Source: Phlegmacium glaucopus (Eukaryota > Basidiomycota > Agaricomycetes > Agaricales > Cortinariaceae). From it: DNA of 64,000 nt. Below are positions 31,580-42,844 of this stretch, piece after piece. A model generated the notes under the pieces. It worked only from the letters and a program-made list of their open reading frames with translations, did no database searches and was not told the origin of the DNA. The stretch is from positions 1-64,000 of the forward strand of contig MU130299.1 in the NCBI GenBank assembly GCA_015039465.1, in the 5' to 3' direction. The position numbers and the translations under genes are program-made. Numbering within the stretch: the stretch's first letter is position 1; each line of letters opens with the position of its first letter.

Positions 31580-34500
31580 TTACTGACCCTGAGGCACATT
31601 AGTTGCCTCCACTCCATTTAAATCCATTAAAGGTTCTGTAACATTTGATTCCGATTCTTCCCCATGAGGGGTCCCTTCTGATTCTGAGCTAGAGCTAGCC
31701 GTGTTCGAAGATGATTGATTCTCGTTGTGATTGTCCAGTTCTGCCCCGTTCTGGGATACAACTTCAATGTGAACAACGTCTTGAGGTGGTCTATCCGCTA
31801 CCGCCCGCAGGTCAAAGACGTCAGACCCTAAATCCTCAGGTGTCTGGGAGGCGACCAGTGGCAAAGAAGAGGACGAAGACCGGTTGTGACCTCCATTGTA
31901 CACATTTCCCGAATCGGATAGCGATGGAAACTTGAATTCCGTCAAGGGCTCGACCCCACTTAAAACCTCGTTTTCCAACTGCCCTAGCTCTCTATACCTA
32001 CTCCTCTCCTTCTCCAACAAAGCCTGCTTGCTCTTCTTCCCCGCACGGACACCAATACTCTCAGGTCTCTTGAAAATAGCATCTGCCACAAGCTCGTTGT
32101 ATCCACCTCCATTTTCATCGCCGTCACCGTTATTTCCTTGCTCCTCGCATTCATGAATACTCTCATGCCCTCTCTCATCACCCTCATCGATGGTGACACC
32201 CCCAACAACCCAACCGTCAGTAGTATCATCCCGCCCAGCAAGTCCTCCGATATATCCATTCCCAGTCTGCATTCTCTTCCTCCTCTTTGCACCTGGCACA
32301 GGATTCGGAGACCCATTCAAATCAGGTGACAACGACCCCGTAGACTCCGTCCCAGGCCTACTAGAAGACCTACTCCGACTCGTGATTGACGACGAAGAAG
32401 ATGCAGTACTCGGCTGATAAGACGAAATAGTGGCAGACGAAGGCGGGTGCAACATCGAAATTAAACTCGCCTGTTGAGCTTGAATAGTCGGACTTTGACT
32501 CTGATTCTGCATATGAGGCTGATGTTGCTGATATTGTTGGAACTGTAAAAACTGTTGTTGCATATGGTGGAACTGTTGGGCGAACATGAGATGTGGAGAA
32601 GGCATAACAGCGTGGGGGTGTAAAGGAGGTGGTGGCATCGGATAGGGGAAGTAAGGTGAAGGAGCATGCATGCTCGGAGGAAAAATTCCACTTGCTGATA
32701 CAGGCGAAGACACTGGAGACGATACCGGCCCGGGAACAACGGCAGTGGCAGGGTTCGGCGTGCCTGGGCTTGAAATGGTTGTAGGTCCATTGCTTGACCC
32801 TGGACCAGAAGCGGCTCCATCGACAGGGTTTGAAAGCCCCTCACTACTCGCTATTGGGCCCTGTGTCTGTTGAGAAGTCGGCGGTGGAGAGACACTTGCA
32901 AACAGGGACGTATACATGTGAAGTTGATGCATAAGATGCCGTATATGGTTTTGAAGCTAAAAAGCCAAGAGCGTCAACGTTGTAGTCAGTTCACATGTCA
33001 GATTATGGTTAAGGAGGATAAAGAAAGGGAAAAAAAATTCAGAGCGAAACTGGTTGTCTCGTAATAGAACATCAGCGCGCAACTCAGAGTTTTAACGAGA
33101 AATAAATGGCCAGCAGACGGCAAACATCCAGGAGCCTCATCGCAAAGATCCGAAGGTATAAAAAAAAGGTAAATAAGGAAAAAAATGAGACCAAGTACCC
33201 ACCTCAACTTCCCCTCTCTTCGAATTCACATTTTCCCATCTCAAAACCTCCAGTTCTTTAGTATATCTCTCCATCTCAGCCTTGTATTTTTCCTCTCTTA
33301 ATCTAGCAGCCTCCAATGCTCCCCTCAGCGAAGCTAGCTGAGTTTGAGTAGACACAGCAGGTATTTGGGTTGGAGGTTGAGCAGACCCAGACCCGGAGGT
33401 TGAAGATGCAGTTGAATGTGGTGGCGGTGTATTGGCAGAGGGCGTTGTGGGTCTCCGCGAGCCGTGGGCTCGTCGCGGGGTGGTGGGCCGGTGGTTATTG
33501 CTTGGACCTGCTCAAGGGAAGAAAAAAAAGTCAGAAAAACATTTCAGAAAGAAGTCGAAAGGGACGCATACCCGCAGCTGACGAACTTGCGGTCGGACCG
33601 CCATTGCCGTTGGAAGCTAGTGAAGACGAGGACAACACAGTTGGATTGAGCGTAGGGAACTCTAATTGCGTATAGCTGTCATATAGCGTCTCCCGCTCCT
33701 CTACTTCCCCACTTTCACCTCCTTCGTCCTCTTCCACCACTTTGGACTCCCTATTTGGAACCCCCTCCAGAGGCACAAAACTTCCAGAAGTAGGTGACGG
33801 CAGTGATGGATGGCTAACTGAACCAGGTATAGACGACGAGGCATCATTCTTCGCATTTTTTGACCAAAGTGACTTTGATTGTAACCGTGGGGGTTTGCGA
33901 TATACGATGTCAGGAGGAAACGCAGGAGCGGTTATCAACGATGACGTCGGGGTTGACAAAGGGGCCGAAGCTATAACCGGCGCCGAAATAGAGGAAGAGG
34001 GCAGGACAGAAACTGCTTCCCTTGCATTGTCCCATTCCGATAGGGTTGGCACGTTTGTCTTAGTCTTAGATTTAAATTTGGAAGAAGTCGGGTTCGGTAA
34101 CAGTTGCTGCTTGCGCGGGATGTTTCTAGACTTGGTATCTGTATCCAACGCGTGGGAAGGCTCAAGTACGGAGTTGTTTTTAGGTCCGCAGTCAGATCCA
34201 GAGCCGTTGTTAAGAGCCGGGTCTCCAACAGGACCGGGAGCAGGAACTAATTTGGAAGAGGTATATGAGAGGCTGGGGGAAGTGGCAGGAGTTATAACGC
34301 AGCTCGCTGTGGTTGTGTTTGTCGCCGAAGACGCGCTGGAACAAGGTGCAGAGTGGTTGAGGATCTCGCTAAAGTCATCGTTGTTTTGGATTGTTGAGAA
34401 AATGCGGGGTGTAGGAACAGGCAGGGTTTCGCGTGCCTGTCGTGAGAGAATGTCCGGATTCCGTTCCTCCGAAATGCCCTGGGCCTCAGTCCCATTGTGC

Positions 34501-35234
34501 GACGAAGAGTAAGATTGTGAAGGGGTTAAAACGTGATCCTCCGAAATTGAAATAGAAGAAGCAGTTCTGTCGTGAGTATGTTGATGGGGGTGAGGCTGGT
34601 CTGGGATTCTTGATCCCGTGTTAGATTGTGAAACCTCGGAAGTGGTACGAGAATGTGCAGAGGAAGTAGTACCCACTGAGGTCTCAGGTAGATTGACAAG
34701 ACTGTCGTCTTGTTGTGCGCGCTTACCAGAGCCACGTGAGAAGGAACTAGGGGCACCATTGGTGTTGAATAAGGCAGGGGAGGAGGGGGCTAGTATTATA
34801 TTAACGTTATTAAGATTGTCGAGGTCGTCAAGGATCGGTTTACCAGAAAACAATTGTTTAACAGGCGTTGTAGCTGCGCTCTTTACTTTCTTCCCGCCTT
34901 TGAGGATTTCCTTGAGCGGGTCTTTGCCTCTCCGTCGACGGTCCTTAGAACGCGAGTTCTTGGATTCCTTTGAGTCTGGATCATGAGTTGAAGAAGAGTC
35001 ACCAGCAGCGTAGCCATGGGCATCTAGGGGCTGGCGACTCTCGGTATCTGCGTCGTCAGGCGTGAATTGCTCGGATGGCTGAGTGAGTTTCCCGCGTTCT
35101 GGTCGATGTTCATAGGCTTGACGGTAAACTAAGGCCGAACCAGCGAGAACCAGAGCTGCAAGAGTAGCCGCGACGAATAGAGCGCTGTCGCCGTTGCTGG
35201 CTACGACGGGCAGCGCGTCGTGCTCACGGTGCAT
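31580..35234 (-). CDS. Large low-complexity protein with one TM segment and a coiled coil
   Basis: Three exons (35234-33572, 33510-33203, 32956-31580) give 1,115 residues. Residues about 17-40 are a hydrophobic helix (ALFVAATLAALVLAGSALVY) followed by a basic stretch, suggesting a single-pass membrane anchor with a long cytosolic tail. The middle is Ser/Thr/Pro-rich and probably disordered. Exon 2 ends in a clear coiled coil (LRGALEAARLREEKYKAEME). Exon 3 contains Pro-rich and Gln/His-rich tracts (HMQQQFLQFQQYQQHQ) and acidic patches. I recognise the pattern as an agaricomycete protein of unknown function and do not assign one. A vesicle or ER tether would fit the architecture, but that is speculation. 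It shares a 54-base divergent promoter with the next gene. Confidence 0.75.
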
Positions 35235-35288
35235 GGTGAAAAGATTTACAAGGGGAATATTATTTTTTGACAGTAAAAAGGCCGAAAA
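35235..35288. promoter_or_regulatory. 54-base divergent intergenic region (bidirectional promoter)
   Basis: Only 54 bases separate the two start codons. The promoters must overlap the opposite 5' region unless either gene starts farther downstream. An A/T-rich run (ATATTATTTTTTGACAGTAAAA) sits in the middle. No classical TATA box can be assigned to either side. Confidence 0.55.
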
Positions 35289-36296
35289 ATGGCAGTTCGG
35301 ACTCCGCTAATTCCCGATTTGGATATGTTTCCCTCGCGTGTGCCTGGGCACATGAATTCTACAACAACCACTAGGATCGCTCTCCTCAAATGTGGAGATC
35401 TCAGGGGAAAGGCATACGAACGGAACTCTGGTTACAATGAAATTTACAATAATTGGCTGCAAATTTCTCTTCCAGATCCACAGGTTAACAAATTCTCTCT
35501 CGACTCTTACGATGTCGTACAAGATATCTATCCAAACGAGGACCTATACGAGTGTATTATGCTAACCGGCTCTGGTACTGCCTATTTTCCAGGTCATCTA
35601 ATGTACTCATCCGACTTTAACAGCCGCTTCTGCATACGAAGATATCCAGTGGATAAATAAGCTCGCCCGCTATATCGCCCATGTGGCGGAAAGCAAACCT
35701 CATATCAAGATCATTGGTGCGCGTGCACTGTAAAAGTTACCCGGCGCCCTATTGACTCCACTTCAAAGGTATATGTTTTGGCCATCAGATCATCTCTCGT
35801 GCCCTCGGTGGTGAATGTGTACCTTTTGGTGAGAAATGGGAATTAGGACCCACTCCAATCGAACTCACGGACATTGGCAAACAATTATTTGGACCCTCGG
35901 ATACGCTGGTGTGTAATACAAAACCCAAATGCATTCAGGTCATGATACCTATTATCTTATTTTAAGAACATCCAACAAATGCATCGGGATCATGTCCCCT
36001 CTGTCCCTCCATCCTTCCACCTACTTGGATATTCTCTAACATGCTACAATCAAGGCATGGTTCGCTTCTCCCCTGGGGCAAAGCCATCGACACCGTTACC
36101 TCCTATCCAAATCCTAACGACTCAAGGACATCCGGAGTTTAACGAACCAATCGTTACAGCTATCATCGAGCAACGACTTGAGTCAGGTTCCATCAGTCCA
36201 GAAGCAGCTGCTGATGCTGAGACAAGACGGTTCTGGAGAACCGATGGTGTAGACGTCATAGGGAAAGCTATTTGGGCAATTTTGCTTCGGAAATAA
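35289..36296 (+). CDS. Class I glutamine amidotransferase-like protein
   Basis: Four exons (35289-35574, 35624-35716, 35769-35908, 35967-36296) give 282 residues. The nucleophile elbow is GICFGHQII with Cys near residue 129. The His-Glu part of the triad is in QGHPEF (His near 228). SDTLNIQQMHRDHVP and the C-terminal ETRRFWRTDGVDVIGKAIW are features of the fungal stand-alone GATase1 family related to the GMP-synthase glutaminase domain. Such proteins hydrolyse gamma-glutamyl amides, for example glutamine or gamma-glutamyl peptides. No synthetase domain is attached, so the acceptor is unknown. All introns are 49-60 bases. Confidence 0.9.
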
Positions 36297-37702
36297 CTAG
36301 AATGTAGCTATATCCTCTAATTCAGGATGCGCAGCATACCACGGCCATCTGATTAGTAGAAGTTATTGTTTACTCTACTTGGATACGGATGCTGTTGAGG
36401 TCACAATGGTTAGCAGTGCCGTGGGTGTTCGATTTATAAGGCGGCCCCATCTGACGTCCAACTTGAAGCACTTAGCACATGTACTATATTCTATTCTGCC
36501 TTGTAAATCGGAGCCCGACTCAGAGATATAGTCTGTTGGGATATTTACATCTATATGGATCGGAGTATACCCGAGGCCCGTGAGTCAATAAACCACCGGC
36601 AGCATCGAGGACGAAAGATGAGTCAAGAGACAGCTTCAATTGAGTGAATATGTACACGAAGAAGAAGCGAAGACAAGTGAGAACAAGCTTGGGAAAATCC
36701 AGCTTGAAATTTGTATAGAAGAATGCGCTGCACCTGTACAACCCCGATTTCCATCCAACCTGAGCGACATTAGACAGAAATTGATGTATAAAGACCTCAA
36801 GCTCGCGCCACGCGGTCGCACTGTCCACATATTCGGTAATATGTACGAGTGGAGCAGATGCAAATAACCGGTCAATAGGAAAAACCGACAGTGAGATCTA
36901 TTCCTAGTAAAAGCCTAACAGTGATTTTCCAGATATCCAGGTCACGTTCGAGTTCGAAAGATATTAGGCGTTAAAGACTTGAGACTTCCGAGAAAATAAC
37001 GCTATTCTTCCTATTCCGAATAGGTTGATTTTGTCCTATTCAACGAGAAGAGAGATTGATCATGAATTTGCGCATGCATGTCTTCGAATTAATAGGTACA
37101 AGCAGGTAAGTTACCAACACTCAGGAATTTCACAGCGTCTCTCCCAAGTTCATGTGGATGGGGACGATGGGGACAAGTAGGCTTACACATAACCGACCGA
37201 CGACTATGATATTACGCCCGGATAGTCTGAAAGATAACTTCGCATGGCGCGTGGAATCCGACTCGATAAAAAGAACAATTACCACGGACACACCAACCAC
37301 ACAAGATGGCATTAGCGCCAAAACCCATCTTCTTCACATGCTATGGCTGAAATTAAACGTGTCAGTCCTTTACATAAAATGTCCCATATCATTAACTACT
37401 AATATTGCATAATAATCCCTCATACCCACTCTCGGGTGTACCTGTCATTTCGGTCCTCGCTGGGTTTAAAGGCTCTCTCCACGACATGCTACTCGCACGT
37501 CAAGTTCAAAACAAACGGCGCACAGCGAGGCGATATCCGCTGAAGCTGACATGATAGGCTTGAAAATTTATCCTGAAAATCCAATATCTCTCTGGAAACG
37601 GGCGATGAGATAGCTTATCCCAGTTGTGCCTCCGTCACTCGTCCTGGTCGACCGTGCCTTGATTCACAAGTCAAGTCAAGTCCGCCGCTTACCCTCAGCT
37701 GA
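36297..37702. other. 1.4-kb region without a supported gene
   Basis: Short frames occur (for example minus 36828-36520) but none has recognisable motifs. A possible upstream exon for the frame at 37703-38125 could lie here, because the plus frame around 37626-37730 (PPSLVLVDRALIHKSSQVRR) reads like protein. Confidence 0.35.
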
Positions 37703-38125
37703 AACCCCCCTTGTCGACATATTCAAAAAATCAATATCATTCACATATCGTACGCTTGGGACCTTGTCCTCGTCCAACTGGATGGATGTGAACTGCTTTC
37801 TTGGGCATTACATATTCCCATCCCTGTAATACGCAAAAATGATCTCCGCATTCAAGGTCCCCTTCTTCCCCAACCCAAGTCGCCCCTTCTAGCTCAATTA
37901 CATACTTTCTTACATCCAGGCTTCCACGCGTTTGGTCTAATCTCAGGCGACTACACACTGACTGGGTGCTTCCTTATGAGAAAGGCATTAGAGATCGGAG
38001 ATAGTGGTGCAGGCTCTAAGTGGCCTATGCCTGATTGGCGGTACAAAATTACATCCGATACAGATGTACCGTTGATTTCCCTTAGATCAGATGTCGCAGA
38101 AGTGAGCGTTCTCGAACATACTTAG
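37703..38125 (+). CDS. Unassigned open frame, possible 3' exon
   Basis: A stop-free frame of 140 codons ending TAG at 38123. It reads like protein (LVLVQLDGCELLSW, GPLLPQPKSPLLAQL, FHAFGLISGDYTLTGCF, SKWPMPDWRYKITS) with even amino-acid use. No family is recognised. It has no upstream ATG in frame, so if real it is the last exon of a gene whose 5' part is unclear or degraded. It could equally be a decaying pseudogene. Confidence 0.3.
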   Translation, partial: NPPCRHIQKINIIHISYAWDLVLVQLDGCELLSWALHIPIPVIRKNDLRIQGPLLPQPKSPLLAQLHTFLHPGFHAFGLISGDYTLTGCFLMRKALEIGDSGAGSKWPMPDWRYKITSDTDVPLISLRSDVAEVSVLEHT

Positions 38126-38224
38126 ATTAGTGATATATAAATAATGGCCTTCAAAAGCAGTAGGAAAAAAAACCGAGAGAAAAACAAGAAAAGGTTTATG
38201 CATTATGAACATAGGGAAGAAACA

Positions 38225-39271
38225 TTATGGCTTCGTCGCTGCCTTTTTCATCTCTGCCTCTTGCTGCTGTTGAGCAAGCAATCGCCTAAGAAACATGGGT
38301 AAGCCTTAACCCTAACCGAGTTCAGGAATCAAAGGGAGAAAGAGAGAAATACAAAGGAGGGAAGGAAGAAGAAAAGAAAGAAAAAACCTACTGTCGAGCA
38401 GCCAAAACCATCTGGGCCTTTCGTTCTCTCAAACTCGCCTCTCGCTTCTCTGGAGTATCCTCCCAGGTGGCCTTACCACCCACCTGTTCTTCGCTTATCG
38501 GTTCTGCCCTTCGAGCTCGTTCTTCTAGCTTATATCGTGAGATGAGCGATTCTGTATGTTTCTTTGTTGGAGCCGGTGCGCCCGCGCTTCCTGCAGCAGT
38601 AGGCTGAGCATTGGTTGCTCGGGGGTAAAGCGTATAATATGCAGGTGGTGGCTATATTCCATTTGTTGAAGTCAGATCCCGTGATATGATACAGGTTGTA
38701 AGTATACGCACAACGTCCAGAAAACCGCGTTCGAGAATCTTTTCAGTCGTTCGTCCGACATTACCCGTTCTTAGCAAGTCGTAGCGGATGTTATCCCTAA
38801 AAGAAAATAATCGCCAAAATAAAATAAAATGAGTATGAGATAAAAATGAGATCCGTCATTTCCACGGAGATTGAGTAGAGAGAATTTACGCAGGGATATC
38901 CGGAAACATACTGGATACCGTTTCAATCTGAAAAAAAGGCCAAATATAAGCATTTGCATCAAAGGATCCTCGTCCGGAGGCGCAGTGGTTCAGAGGTGTG
39001 GTTTCCTCGGATCCGAGAAATAGAAAGAAACGAAGAGAAAAACGAACCATTTCTTGCGTTACATTCTTCGGTCTGAAGCCCAGAGCGTCCGCTGCTGATC
39101 GTTGTTCCGTAGATTCACTACCTGGAACAAATTGTAAGAAGAAAAGGAGCGGAGCTATCAAGAATGACACAAATTGAGTGGCTGAAGCAGTGTAAACGTA
39201 CTGGACGTGACCCAGCGGAAAATGAAGACGATGACAGCAAATGCGACGAGTACATTGACGACTTCTCCCAT
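38225..39271 (-). CDS. CUE1: Cue1-like CUE-domain ER membrane protein
   Basis: Six exons (39271-39202, 39121-39048, 38927-38890, 38796-38712, 38651-38392, 38285-38225) give 195 residues. Residues 3-21 form an N-terminal membrane anchor (VVNVLVAFAVIVFIFRW). Residues about 45-88 are a CUE domain (VSSMFPDIPADNIRYDLLRT, GRTTEKILERGF) with the MFP motif that contacts ubiquitin. A Pro/Tyr linker and a basic C-terminal helix (EKREASLRERKAQMV) end the protein. In yeast, Cue1 recruits and activates the E2 enzyme Ubc7 at the ER membrane for ERAD, and its C-terminal region binds Ubc7. This protein has the same order of parts. A longer upstream ATG at 39412 is open but unneeded. Confidence 0.85.
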
Positions 39272-39509
39272 TGGCGCGTCTGCTCGTTGTGTCTGATGAT
39301 GAGGGAGCTTAAATAGAAATGTGACGAGTAACCACTCGACTCGTTCCGAAGGCTCGGACTTAGCGGCCCTCTCAGTTTTCTCACCTGCCCATCCCTCTAC
39401 AATTACGAACACATCCTATAATACATAAATGCGATATCCCTAAGGCAAAAGTAATAACAGCATAGAGATCTACACTACCCAAACATGAAATGATTGGTTA
39501 AGAAATAAT

Positions 39510-42500
39510 TCATGCAGCTTTGACACTGTTTAATCTCATAACAAGAGGTAGCAACGAAACGTTATCACTCGAAGCATAGAATTGTACACAATCGAGATGG
39601 ACCTATATCAAGGGCAATGCCGTTAGTAAGAAGGCCTGCATAATGATCTCAGTTCGTCGATTACATACCTGGAACCTACAAACAAAAAGGTTGACAATGA
39701 GTAAAAAAAGCATGCAATATCAAGATAAAATCCCACCAATGATTAAAGTTGGTCTCAAACTTGCCCAAAACATCCCATCTTTTCGTCTTTGACGTATCCG
39801 CTTCGGCACTCTCAGCCGCAGCAATAGCTTGGTTGGCCGATTTTGTAAACGACGCAGAATATAGCGCAAAAGTCTGGCAAACCACGATCAACTTTGAACA
39901 AGCCTATATACAAAGAGAACATCAGCCAACATGAACCGTAGAAAGGGAGGAACATTTCTACCTTTAAAAGCTTCGAACTCGTCAACATAGACTCTTTCAA
40001 ACACGTATCCAAAAAATCCACATGATCCCTCAACAACTGATCCACAGTTGTCACTTTCTGCAGCTTGCCTTCTAATGTATGCCAATTCGGCTCCAACACC
40101 TCAAAGGTCACAAACGCCAGAATTTGCTGCACAAACGACAACATTCGCGCTCGCAACAGACAGACACGTAGCCGCCAGCCGACGAATTCAGGGTGATTAG
40201 ATAGGGAACATCGCCATGGGCTGGTCTTTTGTTCAATCCACATGTTGCAAAGGGCCTGCTCAACATGTTTAAGGTGCAAGAGGAAACGGAAGAGGAGCTG
40301 ATATCTTAAAATTGTTTTTCGGGAGATAACAAGTGAAAGTGGGAATTTAACGTTGTAGTCAAAGGTCAGGGCGTCGATGGCTGACACGAGAAAAGAGGTT
40401 AGAAAAACATAGTTTGTATATGGATAGTAAGATTGTACAAACCTAACATCGGTTTCTTTTCTTCTTTCTCCTTCTTTGTCTCCTCCTCACCGCCTTCCTC
40501 CGCCTTCAAGACCCCACTGACCGTGACGACCTTCAACAAAAAGTCATACAAGCCACTCTCCGCCATTGTGACTTTAATATCCTCCCTGAATAGCGTATCC
40601 TCGCCCTGGGTATCCGTATTCAGGGCTAGATCCAGTAAGCTCTGCAACTTGACAACTGACGCTGATTTGGATGATTTGCGAAGTTCATTAGCCGATAGAT
40701 CAAGGAGATGCGTAAGAAACGAGGATTGAGAGAGGAAAAAGTAATGTTTGAGAGAACGAAGTCGCCGAATCAATTGTTGGTCTTTCAATAACAGTTGAAG
40801 TAGGGTACGATTGGCATGGGAGTATGCATCCTCAATGAATTTGTAGAATCTGGAAAATAGAAAAACAAAAGCACATCTTTTTGAGGTAAACTAGGAATTA
40901 CCTTTCATCATCCATAGATAAATCCTCATCCTCCGCATAGTTTTTATCTCGTGGCATCTCGATCCCACATTCCCGAATGACATTGAGATATTTTCCAGCC
41001 AATAGGATTTTGTGTTTCCAACTCTCTAGAAGAGGTGGCACACAAGCGCCTCCAGGTAGTCGACCACCCGCAGACCGTGGTGGTGGTACCCCTGCTTGAT
41101 GACGTTTCGAAGACCCGTAAGATATTGACCCATCGCGTAGCTGAGAAGGAGCAACATCAGCGCGCAGGAACCTAGAATAATGCACACAAAACGGTCACCG
41201 TGTATCTTCTCTCCCAGTATTCATCCGTATAATCCATCTCCAAAATTCCCCTATCAATAAACTTGCTTTCCTTCACCAAAAGCTCCTCATGCGGGTCCAT
41301 TAATCGTCCCGTCGCAACCCACGCTCTCAGCATTTTCACGTATGGCTTCCCTGCCGCCGTCAACAACTTGCCATACACCGTAGTAGCCGTTGGATCTCCA
41401 GACATATTTTGCATCCTCTCATATATGATCGTCAGCACCTCTCCTCCTTTTACGGAAATCCCACTAGCATCACCCGGGACACCTCCCATACCCATATCAT
41501 TCTTGTTGATTTCGGAGAGGACGGCTTTGAGTTTGGCACCTCCGAGTCCGAGAGCTTCATTCCGTGCCGCGTCTTCCTCGTCTTCGTCAGAGGAAGAGGA
41601 GAGGTCGGCGGAGGAGTCGTCAGCTGTGGCGAGCTCCAAAATAAGCTGGTAGATGAGAGAAAGAGTGTGGACGGTTGGATGGACGTAGAACCAGAGTTTC
41701 TGGAGGGAGAAGGAGGGTGATGTGTTGAATGCATGTTCAAGTTGGGATAGGAGGGTTTGGTAGTCCTACATCCGTATGTCAAGTTAGGTGACAGAATAAT
41801 ATGAGATTGAAAAACACGGACTTTGAGCATTTCCCGCATTGCTGCACAGAGAGCATGGTTGACGAGTCCATAGTCGAGATGACTTCTGTGCTCAATGAAG
41901 GCGAAGATGGCGGTATAGTATGTCCCCAAAGGTAGAACTCGTTCCACGAGATCGCTGAGTGAGGAGTCTGCTTGAGTAAATCAGACGAGTCTTTTAAAGT
42001 CCAAGCAGATAGATACAAACCTAACGAGGACGATACTACGAAACGGATGCCTTGTAAAGGATCATCGTCCTCTGGTGAATATTCAGGATGAAAGGTGACA
42101 TAGACTCCTTCAATTCCCTATACGTCTGTCTGTTAGATCCTTTCTAGGAAGACAGGAGATGAAAGAGGAACCATCAAGACGAACAGCAGGTCCTCCAAAA
42201 TCATGGCCTCCTGGATCTCTAACGGCACTCGGTCCAGGGGTTCTTGCTTCCCCTTCCCCTTGACTTTAGGTGCATTGACATTGGATACAACGCGAGAATT
42301 CAGTGGTGCACGGACAAAAGACGTTTCGGCAATAAAAGAAGAATCATTCTGATCTACCAACAACTTGTCAAACTTCCTCATCCATTGAACACAAGAAGAA
42401 CGCGTACTTTTTGAATAATCTTCACGTGAACCATGCTCTCTAATATCAATATTGTCGTCTACTTCGTCTTGTGGGTGTCGATGACGGCGTACGGACGCGA

Positions 42501-42649
42501 TCGTACCTGTGATCTGGGGGGAAAGAAAGGTTTAAACCTTGGTGTAATTAATAGGTTTGAATTGTGGTTACTTTGGTGTATTCCTTTGCCGATAGGCCAA
42601 GGTTTTTCTTGCGACCGCCTGCACGCGTTCTTGGGGTGTATGGGTCCAT
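39510..42649 (-). CDS. SPC97: Gamma-tubulin complex component 2 (Spc97/GCP2)
   Basis: Eleven exons (42649-42572, 42513-42172, 42117-42021, 41970-41822, 41765-41199, 41140-40902, 40849-40443, 40380-39962, 39903-39737, 39675-39669, 39602-39510) give 854 residues. The GRIP1 region contains LRAWVATGRLMDPHEELLVK and YTDEYWERRYTLRDG. The GRIP2 half contains IDALTFDYNVKFPLSLV, FRFLLHLKHVEQALCNMW and DHVDFLDTCLKESMLT, typical of GCP2. GCP2 pairs with GCP3 to hold gamma-tubulin and nucleate microtubules at the spindle pole body. Exon 10 is only seven bases (GTTCCAG on the minus strand), bounded by good splice sites. The ATG chosen precedes a basic leader (MDPYTPRTRAGGRKKN) and lies 195 bases from the divergent gene. 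Confidence 0.92.
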
Positions 42650-42844
42650 ATAGGCTAGTCCAAGTTTACTTTACGAAGATGTGTGAATTTGTCACAAGGC
42701 GGTGACTCTGCAAAGGCTAATAGGCCCTGGCAACGTTCGTTGCACCGCCAAAATCTTTCTTGCCGAAAAGTTTTCTTGTCCAGCAACCACCATCCCCCTG
42801 AGCATTTCAACCAAGACCCAGGTTCTCTTACTTGGATTATTGCA
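42650..42844. promoter_or_regulatory. 195-base divergent intergenic region
   Basis: Shared upstream region of the GCP2 gene (minus) and the NADH dehydrogenase gene (plus). Two CAAAAT/CCAA-type motifs are present, but no box can be assigned with confidence. Confidence 0.45.

Noticed and set aside
33742..34512. Long plus-strand open frame of 256 codons
   Set aside because: Antisense shadow of the Ser/Thr-rich exon of the minus-strand gene.
41161..41172. Earlier acceptor in the GCP2 intron at 41141-41198
   Set aside because: It shifts the frame; the acceptor at CTTCTCAG restores RRYTLRDG, the conserved junction.
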